Shown here: piece by piece, positions 59,034 through 64,000 of the stretch
Position numbering within the stretch: position 1 is the stretch's first letter
How the letters are laid out: each line of letters begins with the position of its first letter
Source: Deltaproteobacteria bacterium
GTDB taxonomy: Bacteria > Myxococcota_A > Polyangia > DRWM01 > JAAZOP01
Assembly: GCA_016218765.1 (NCBI GenBank)
Contig: JACRCZ010000009.1
Coordinates: forward strand, 1-64,000
Length of the DNA stretch: 64,000 nt
Direction of reading: 5' to 3'
The notes under the pieces: generated by a model
The model's database searches: none
What the model was told of the DNA's origin: nothing
Seen by the model: the letters and a program-made list of their open reading frames with translations, nothing else
Position numbers and translations under genes: made by a program

Positions 59034-61015
59034 CCCGACGCCTCACCGCGGTCAAGACCGCTCTCTGGCTCCTCGCCGGCGTGCTCGGCGTGCTCACCGC
59101 CGTCCGCTTCCTCCGCGGGCTGGGAGCGACCACCGCCCTCACCGACACGGCCCCCTGGGGCTTCTGGATCGCGTTCGACGTCATGAGCGGCGTGGCCCTG
59201 GCCGCCGGCGGCTTCGTCGTCGCGGCGACCGTCTACGTCTTCGGGCGCGAGCGCTACCGCGCCTTCGCCCGCCCGGCGATCCTCACCGCCTTCCTGGGCT
59301 ACGCCGCCGTCGCCGTCGGCCTGCTCTACGACCTCGGCCTGCCCTGGCACATCCTGAACCCCGTCGCCCATCCCCAGCACCACTCGGTCCTCTTCGAGGT
59401 CGCGATGTGCGTGATGCTCTACCTCACGGTGCTGTTCCTCGAGTTCAGCCCCGTCATCCTGGAGCACCCGCGCCTCCAGCGCCCGCTGCTCGCGCGCGTC
59501 CACCGCGCGCTCCAGAAGGTCACGATCCCGCTCGTCATCGCCGGCATCGTGCTCTCCACCCTGCACCAGTCCTCGCTGGGCTCGCTGTTCCTCATCGCGC
59601 CCTACCGCCTGCACCCGCTCTGGTACAGCCCGTACCTGTGGGTCCTCTTCTTCGTCTCCGCCGTGGCGCTCGGACTGGCGATGGTCATGGCCGAGTCGTT
59701 CTTCTCGGCGTGGCTCTTCGGCCACAAGCCACGGCGCGAGCTCCTGGGCAACCTGGGGCGCGCGGCCTCGGTCGTCCTGCTGCTCTACGCCGCGCTGCGC
59801 CTGGGCGACCTCGCGGCCCGGGGCAAGCTCGACCTCGCCCTGCAGCCCACGGGCCACGCGGCATTGTTCTGGTTCGAGCTGGGGGTGAGCGCGCTCCTGC
59901 CCGCCGTGCTGCTCCAGTCCGGCCGCGTGCGCGCCGGTTCCGGCGGGCTCTTCGGCTCGGCCGCGCTGATCGTGCTGGGGATGATCGGCTACCGCTTCGA
60001 CGTGTGCATCGTCGCCTTCGCCCGGCCGGAGGACATGCCGTACTTCCCGAGCTGGACGGAGATCGCGGTGAGCGTCGGGATCGTCGCCGCCGCGATGCTC
60101 GTCTTCATCTTCTTCGTCGAGCACCTGCGCGTCTACCCGCCGGAGGAGCACGGGCCGGCGGAGCCGCGCCCGCGCCCGGACCCCGGTACCGTGCGCCCGC
60201 TGCTCGCCGGCCCCGCCGCCGCGCCCCGCCGCTACTCGCTGGTCGCCGTCCTCGGCGCCGCGCTCGCCGTCGCCCTCCTCCCCGCCGGGGCCCTCTTCGG
60301 CGACCAGGTCGCGCGAACGCCCGTCGCCGGTCCGCGGACGCTGGACGCGATCCGCGTGGCGGTCGACGGCCGGCCCGACGACCTGGTCCTGGCCGCGGAG
60401 CCGGCGCGGCAGGCCCCGGACGGCATGCCCGCCCGCGCGCTGCTGCTCGACGCCGATCGCGACGGCCGCACCGTGCTCTTCGACCACGACGCGCACGTCG
60501 AGCGCGCGGGCGGCGAGACGTCCTGCGGGAGCTGCCACCACCAGAACCTCCCCTTCGATCGCGCCTCGTCCTGCGGCTCGTGCCACGCCGACATGTTCCT
60601 CGTCTCCGACACCTTCCGGCACGAGAGCCACGTCGGGCATCTCGGCGGCAACGCGGGCTGCGCGCGGTGCCACGACGGCGGCGAGGGGGCGAAGACGCGG
60701 GAGAAGGCCCGGGCCTGCGACGACTGTCATTCCGACATGCTGGTCCCCGGCGCGGTCGTCCGTCCGCGCCCCGGCGGGCTCGACGGCCGGGCCGTAGGCT
60801 ACATGGACGCGGTGCACGGGTTGTGCGTGGCCTGCCACGAGCGGGAGGTCGCCCTGCGGCCCGGCGAGCTTCCGGCGAGCCTCGCCGACTGCGGTACGTG
60901 CCACGGGCGCGAGGACCCGGCGCGGCTGCGGCGGCTCGGCCCCTACGCCGCCGCGGACGTCCGCCGCGCCGCGCCGCCGCCGGGAGCGGCCGCGGTTCCG
61001 GGGCCGTCCGAATGA
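59030..61015 (+). CDS. NrfD/HmcC-like quinone-interacting subunit fused to a hexaheme cytochrome domain
   Basis: A 661-residue protein. Residues ~1-390 are an NrfD/PsrC-type membrane domain with about nine helices (WGFWIAFDVMSGVALAAGG; HPQHHSVLFEVAMC; FEFSPVILEHP-type motifs). A further helix (~407-425) crosses the membrane. The C-terminal ~190 residues carry six CxxCH heme motifs: CGSCH (~499), CGSCH (~515), CARCH (~544), CDDCH (~563), CVACH (~600) and CGTCH (~622), with extra His ligands. This is a class III/c7-like multiheme domain. The fusion would link the quinone-binding subunit directly to a periplasmic cytochrome. GTG at 59030 overlaps the previous stop. Confidence 0.9.
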   Translation: MTRRLTAVKTALWLLAGVLGVLTAVRFLRGLGATTALTDTAPWGFWIAFDVMSGVALAAGGFVVAATVYVFGRERYRAFARPAILTAFLGYAAVAVGLLYDLGLPWHILNPVAHPQHHSVLFEVAMCVMLYLTVLFLEFSPVILEHPRLQRPLLARVHRALQKVTIPLVIAGIVLSTLHQSSLGSLFLIAPYRLHPLWYSPYLWVLFFVSAVALGLAMVMAESFFSAWLFGHKPRRELLGNLGRAASVVLLLYAALRLGDLAARGKLDLALQPTGHAALFWFELGVSALLPAVLLQSGRVRAGSGGLFGSAALIVLGMIGYRFDVCIVAFARPEDMPYFPSWTEIAVSVGIVAAAMLVFIFFVEHLRVYPPEEHGPAEPRPRPDPGTVRPLLAGPAAAPRRYSLVAVLGAALAVALLPAGALFGDQVARTPVAGPRTLDAIRVAVDGRPDDLVLAAEPARQAPDGMPARALLLDADRDGRTVLFDHDAHVERAGGETSCGSCHHQNLPFDRASSCGSCHADMFLVSDTFRHESHVGHLGGNAGCARCHDGGEGAKTREKARACDDCHSDMLVPGAVVRPRPGGLDGRAVGYMDAVHGLCVACHEREVALRPGELPASLADCGTCHGREDPARLRRLGPYAAADVRRAAPPPGAAAVPGPSE

Positions 61016-62157
61016 AGGACGTCCGCCGCTGGATCCGCGTCCACCTGTGGGACGAGGTCCCGGTGCGGATCTGCGTCATCGATCGCGACTTCCGCATCGT
61101 CACCGCTAACCGCGCCTTCGGCCGGGAGCTGGGACGCTGGTACCGCCGCCCGTGCCACGTCGTCCTGCGCGGTCGCGACGCCCCGTGCTCGCCGTGCTCC
61201 GCGGTGGCGTGCTTCCGGGACGGCCGCATCCGCAACGTCGAGGAGCAGGGGGTGCCGCGCGACGGCGCCCCCACGTGGTACTACTGCCAGATGATCCCGA
61301 TGGTCCGTCCCAACGGGGCCATTCCCTACATCGTCGAGATGTCGACCGACATCACCGCGATCAAGCGCCTCGAGCACGGGAAGATCGAGGCGGAGCGCCT
61401 AGCCGCCGTGGGCCAGACGGTCGCCGGGCTCGCCCACGGCATCAAAAACGTCCTCATGGGCCTGGACGGGGGCATGTACGTCGTCCGCTCGGGCCTGGAG
61501 CGCGGCGACGCGGGGCGCATCGCGCAGGGCTGGCAGATGCTCGAGGGCAACGTCGCGCGGATCGGCACCTTCGTGCGGGACTTCCTCGAGTTCGCCCGCG
61601 GGCGCGTGCCCCGCGTGCAGCTCGTCGAGCCCAACGCGGTCGTGCGCGACGTCGTCGCCTCCTTCGCGGAGGCGGCCCGCCGGGCCGGAATCGCCCTGCG
61701 CGCGGACCTCGAGCCCGACGTCGGGTCGGCGATGATGGATCCCGACGGCCTGCACACCTGCCTCGCCAACCTCGTCTCCAACGCCCTGGACGCCTGCCAG
61801 GTCAGCGACAAGGCCCGCCGGCACGTCTGGGTCACCACCGCGGACCGCGCCGGCGTGCTGGTGATCGAGGTCTCCGACGACGGCGCGGGCATGGACTACG
61901 ATGTCCAGAAGAAGGCCTTCTCCACCTTCTTCAGCACCAAGGCCGTCGGCAAGGGCACCGGACTCGGCCTGCTCACCACGCGCAAGATCGCACAGGAACA
62001 CGGCGGCCGGGTGTCCTTCGAGACGAGGGAAGGGAAAGGCTCCGTGGTCCGACTCGAGTTCCCCCGCGACCGGCTGCCCCGGCTCGAGCCCGAGGCCGCG
62101 ACGGACGCCGGGACCACCGCCGCGCCGCGCCCGCCGCGCCGCGCCTCCGGGAGGTGA
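61012..62157 (+). CDS. Soluble PAS histidine kinase of the redox operon
   Basis: A 381-residue kinase without transmembrane helices. A PAS domain (~10-120) contains five Cys (CHVVLRGRDAPCSPCSAVACF and a later C), a pattern suited to redox or metal sensing. The H-box is a variant, VAGLAHGIKNVLMGLDGG (His ~142), of the HGIKN subfamily. ATPase motifs NLVSNALDACQ, DDGAGMDYD and GKGTGLGLLTT are intact. ATG at 61012 overlaps the NrfD stop (ATGA), so the sensor is made with the complex it may monitor. Two receiver genes follow. Confidence 0.9.
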   Translation: MKDVRRWIRVHLWDEVPVRICVIDRDFRIVTANRAFGRELGRWYRRPCHVVLRGRDAPCSPCSAVACFRDGRIRNVEEQGVPRDGAPTWYYCQMIPMVRPNGAIPYIVEMSTDITAIKRLEHGKIEAERLAAVGQTVAGLAHGIKNVLMGLDGGMYVVRSGLERGDAGRIAQGWQMLEGNVARIGTFVRDFLEFARGRVPRVQLVEPNAVVRDVVASFAEAARRAGIALRADLEPDVGSAMMDPDGLHTCLANLVSNALDACQVSDKARRHVWVTTADRAGVLVIEVSDDGAGMDYDVQKKAFSTFFSTKAVGKGTGLGLLTTRKIAQEHGGRVSFETREGKGSVVRLEFPRDRLPRLEPEAATDAGTTAAPRPPRRASGR

Positions 62158-62161
62158 CGCC

Positions 62162-62686
62162 ATGGTTGAGCCCGCGGACAAGCTGATCCTGGTCGTCGAT
62201 GACGAGCCGAACGTGCGCGAGTACCTGCGCGCGATCCTCGAGGACGCCGGCTTCCGGGTGCTCGTCGCCGGCGACGGCGAGGAAGCGCTCCGGCTCATCA
62301 AGTCGAAGAAGCCGGACTTCATCTCGCTCGACCTCGTCATGCCGCGCAAGTCGGGCCACCGCCTGCTCTACGAGCTGCGGCGCAGCAAGGAGCTGTCCCG
62401 CATCCCCGTCCTGGTCGTCACCGCCCACGCCCGGGACGACCTCGGCAAGAACGACATCAAGGACCTGCTCGACAACCGCATCATGTCCGGACCGGGCACC
62501 TACCTCGAGAAGCCGGTCAACCCCCGGACCTACGTCGATGCCATCCGCCGCGCCCTGGGCCTCCCCCTGTCGCCGCCGGCCGACGAACGCGTCGATCTGG
62601 CCGAACAGATCCGCAAGGGCCTGACCGGAGCCAGCCCCGACGCGCTGCGGCAGGCGTTGCAGGCGTTGCAGAAGAAGGGCGGCTGA
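62162..62686 (+). CDS. Response regulator with C-terminal helical extension
   Basis: A 174-residue receiver (LVVDDEPN ~9-16; Asp in FISLDLVMPRKSG; Thr in LVVTAH; Lys in YLEKPV). A ~10-residue insertion (DLGKNDIKDLLDNRIMSGPG) sits before the Lys strand, and a helical tail of about 45 residues ends QALQALQKKGG. GGGAGGTG precedes ATG at 62162. The insertion type is shared with the next receiver, so the two are likely paralogues that take phosphate from the PAS kinase. Confidence 0.88.
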   Translation: MVEPADKLILVVDDEPNVREYLRAILEDAGFRVLVAGDGEEALRLIKSKKPDFISLDLVMPRKSGHRLLYELRRSKELSRIPVLVVTAHARDDLGKNDIKDLLDNRIMSGPGTYLEKPVNPRTYVDAIRRALGLPLSPPADERVDLAEQIRKGLTGASPDALRQALQALQKKGG

Positions 62687-62736
62687 ACGGTGCGGTGGAG
62701 CGGTAGAGCGGTGGCGGGGACCCTGGGAGGCGAATC

Positions 62737-63138
62737 ATGTCCACGGTACCGAAGAAAGTGCTGGTTGTTGACGATGAGCCCGATGTGGTGACGTACCTGG
62801 AGACGCTGCTCCGGGACAACGGCTACGCCACGATCGGGGCGGCGAACGGCCAGGAGGGGATGGAGAAGCTGCGCGCGGAGCGCCCCGACCTCGTCTGCCT
62901 CGACATCACGATGCCGGTCGAGTCCGGCATCCGCTTCTACCGCGACCTCCGGTCCGATCCCGCGCTGTCCGGGATCCCGGTGATCGTGGTCACCGCGGTG
63001 ACCGGCCATGGTGCGGACCCGGCCCCCTTCCGCAACTTCCTCGGCACCCGCAGGCAGTTCCCCCCGCCCGAGGGCTTCTTCTCCAAGCCGATCGACCGCG
63101 ACAAATTCCTCGCCGCCGTCAAGAGCGTCCTGGGCTGA
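62737..63138 (+). CDS. Single-domain response regulator
   Basis: A 133-residue receiver (VLVVDDEPD ~8-16; Asp in LVCLDITMPVESG ~57; Thr in IVVTAV; Lys in FFSKPI ~118) with an insertion (PAPFRNFLGTRRQFPPPEG) before the last strand, like its neighbour. No output domain. GGGAGGCG lies just upstream of ATG at 62737. Last gene of the sigma-54 redox operon. Confidence 0.88.
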   Translation: MSTVPKKVLVVDDEPDVVTYLETLLRDNGYATIGAANGQEGMEKLRAERPDLVCLDITMPVESGIRFYRDLRSDPALSGIPVIVVTAVTGHGADPAPFRNFLGTRRQFPPPEGFFSKPIDRDKFLAAVKSVLG

Positions 63139-63156
63139 CCGGCCGTCACACGCGCT

Positions 63157-63558
63157 CTACCAGACCACCTCGACACACGAATCGCGGATCCGCGCGTCAC
63201 GGGTCACCAGCGGCAGCCCCAGGTGCAGTGCGGTAGCCGTAATGATCCGGTCCGGCATGTCGGGAACCTGGTTGCGCGACACTCGCGGCAACGCATCGGC
63301 AACGCCCCGATCAAGCGGTGCGAGCTCGAAGCCGGACTCGGAGTCGTCCAGGTGGTGGAGGACACGGTGGCGAACCACCGCGGGAAGCCGGCCCTTTTCG
63401 GTCAGGTAGACGAGTTCCACCAAGCAAATGGTCGGCAGGTGCAGGGGGGATCCTTCGCCAACAGCGGAGCGCATGCGCTCCCGTGCGGTGCTCGAGAGCA
63501 GGGGCGACCCGAGGACGAACCACACCATGGAGTGAGTCTCAAGCACCAATCCGGCCAT
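63157..63558 (-). CDS. PIN-domain ribonuclease toxin (VapC-like)
   Basis: A 133-residue PIN-domain protein. The N-terminal acidic motif is LVLETHSMVWFVLG, where the usual Asp-T/S-x-x is Glu-Thr-His. A central Glu (LPTICLVELVYLTEKG) and the C-terminal D-R-I-I-x-A-T-A and LVTRDARI acidic pair complete the RNase site. VapC toxins cleave tRNA or other RNA. ATG at 63558 overlaps the antitoxin stop by one base. The first Asp being Glu may weaken or shift activity. Confidence 0.85.
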   Translation of the reverse strand: MAGLVLETHSMVWFVLGSPLLSSTARERMRSAVGEGSPLHLPTICLVELVYLTEKGRLPAVVRHRVLHHLDDSESGFELAPLDRGVADALPRVSRNQVPDMPDRIITATALHLGLPLVTRDARIRDSCVEVVW

Positions 63559-63782
63559 CAGATGTCCTCGCGCGGGAAGTCTCCCCACATCTCGCGACGC
63601 GCCTGCGCGATGTCCTCTTCCGTGATGTCGATCCCCAGGTCCGCGCACAGTCCTTCCGGGCTTCGCAACGGCTTCTTCCCGCGGGCTCGCGCCCGCACGA
63701 ACTCCACGAAGTCGAGCACCTCCTGCTGCTTCTCCGGCGGCAGTTCCTTGGCCCGCTCGGCGATCATCTCCCACGTCGTCAT
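63558..63782 (-). CDS. DUF2281-type antitoxin (VapB-like)
   Basis: A 74-residue protein with the DUF2281 motif LPPEKQQEVLDFVEFVRARA (~14-33) and a toxin-binding C-terminal tail (ADLGIDITEEDIAQARREMWGDF). GGAGG lies 7 bases upstream of ATG at 63782. Paired with the PIN toxin, it should neutralise the toxin and autoregulate the operon. The 218 bases to the window end hold a dispersed repeat and no other gene. Confidence 0.85.
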   Translation of the reverse strand: MTTWEMIAERAKELPPEKQQEVLDFVEFVRARARGKKPLRSPEGLCADLGIDITEEDIAQARREMWGDFPREDI

Positions 63783-63910
63783 GTCACGCCTCCTGCCCGC
63801 GCCACACCCTGCCAGTGTAGGCCCGGGGCGGCGCCCCTTCAACCGCCGACTTGGTCTCTTGGGGACGTCGTCCGTCGCGCCGCTCTGGCCCGGTCCCCCG
63901 TTCCCCCGGA

Positions 63911-63936
63911 ATCGGTGTCCTTCGGTGGTTTCTTCC
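63911..63936. repeat. Short dispersed repeat, copy 2 (inverted)
   Basis: The reverse complement of this segment matches 51689-51714 at 23 of 26 bases. It lies upstream of whatever gene starts at the right edge. Confidence 0.6.
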
Positions 63937-63986
63937 CTCCGCCCTTCCGCCCTCCTCCCCGTGTGACGTATGCTCCGCGGAACCCT

Positions 63987-63993
63987 GGAGGTG
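63987..63993 (+). promoter_or_regulatory. Likely ribosome-binding site of a gene starting at the window edge
   Basis: GGAGGTG lies 7 bases before the last base of the window, which reads ...cca. If the next bases are tg, an ATG starts at 64000. The start itself cannot be seen. Confidence 0.3.
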
Positions 63994-64000
63994 AACGCCA

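Overview
The window is GC-rich DNA (about 70% G+C by eye) with dense short-gap operons. It looks like a chromosome segment of a Myxococcota or other deltaproteobacterial lineage. The main evidence is at the left end: Cys-rich repeat proteins of the Myxococcus disulfide-repeat/DUF4215 type, glycine/cysteine-hydrophobic-arginine C-terminal sorting tails (MYXO-CTERM-like), and lipoproteins with Asp/Ala-rich linkers. An Hmc-like membrane redox complex, two membrane pyrophosphatases and sigma-54 two-component regulation fit an anaerobic or facultatively anaerobic member. I see no rRNA, tRNA, CRISPR array or intact transposase.

Layout. 1-18.5 kb: secreted and surface proteins (lipoproteins, beta-propeller-like and Cys-rich proteins), a YajD-type HNH protein, a methyltransferase, a DUF454/YbaN protein, an aldo/keto reductase and small membrane proteins. 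A ~52-bp dispersed repeat and a methyltransferase-tail relic also lie here. 18.5-23.5 kb: two adjacent paralogous membrane pyrophosphatases, one divergent and one canonical. 23.7-36 kb: a minus-strand regulon. A sensor kinase and a sigma-54 activator (36.1-32.9 kb) lie just upstream of a strong sigma-54 promoter (32664-32678). That promoter should drive a pseudo-receiver, a TSUP-associated membrane protein, a TauE/SafE permease, two microproteins, a membrane-receiver fusion, a histidine kinase, a response regulator and a pyruvate-phosphate-dikinase-like protein. 36.3-40.5 kb and 44.6-49.2 kb: two further copies of the same association (small membrane protein + TSUP permease + dikinase-like protein). 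Between them lies an island with two DUF4143-type ATPases and a lower-GC stretch.

49.2-51.6 kb: a DUF6036 gene pair and a DASS/SLC13 anion transporter. 51.8-63.1 kb: kinase, receiver and PAS-type sigma-54 activator, followed by two GAAAC/GTTTC inverted repeats and a second sigma-54 promoter (55679-55694). This promoter drives a NifX-like protein, an HdrD/HmcF-like FeS protein, a cytochrome-b-like membrane protein, an HmcB-like ferredoxin, an NrfD subunit fused to a hexaheme domain, a PAS kinase and two receivers. 63.1-63.8 kb: a VapBC-type toxin-antitoxin pair.

The most unusual content is the threefold repetition of a TSUP permease with a dikinase-like protein. The latter keeps the ATP-grasp and phosphohistidine domains but carries a different C-terminal domain in place of the usual PEP/pyruvate barrel. 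Two copies sit in or beside phosphorelay genes. I infer a phosphohistidine-linked anion (sulfur oxyanion or organic sulfonate) transport or signalling system. The gene associations are seen directly; the function is inference.
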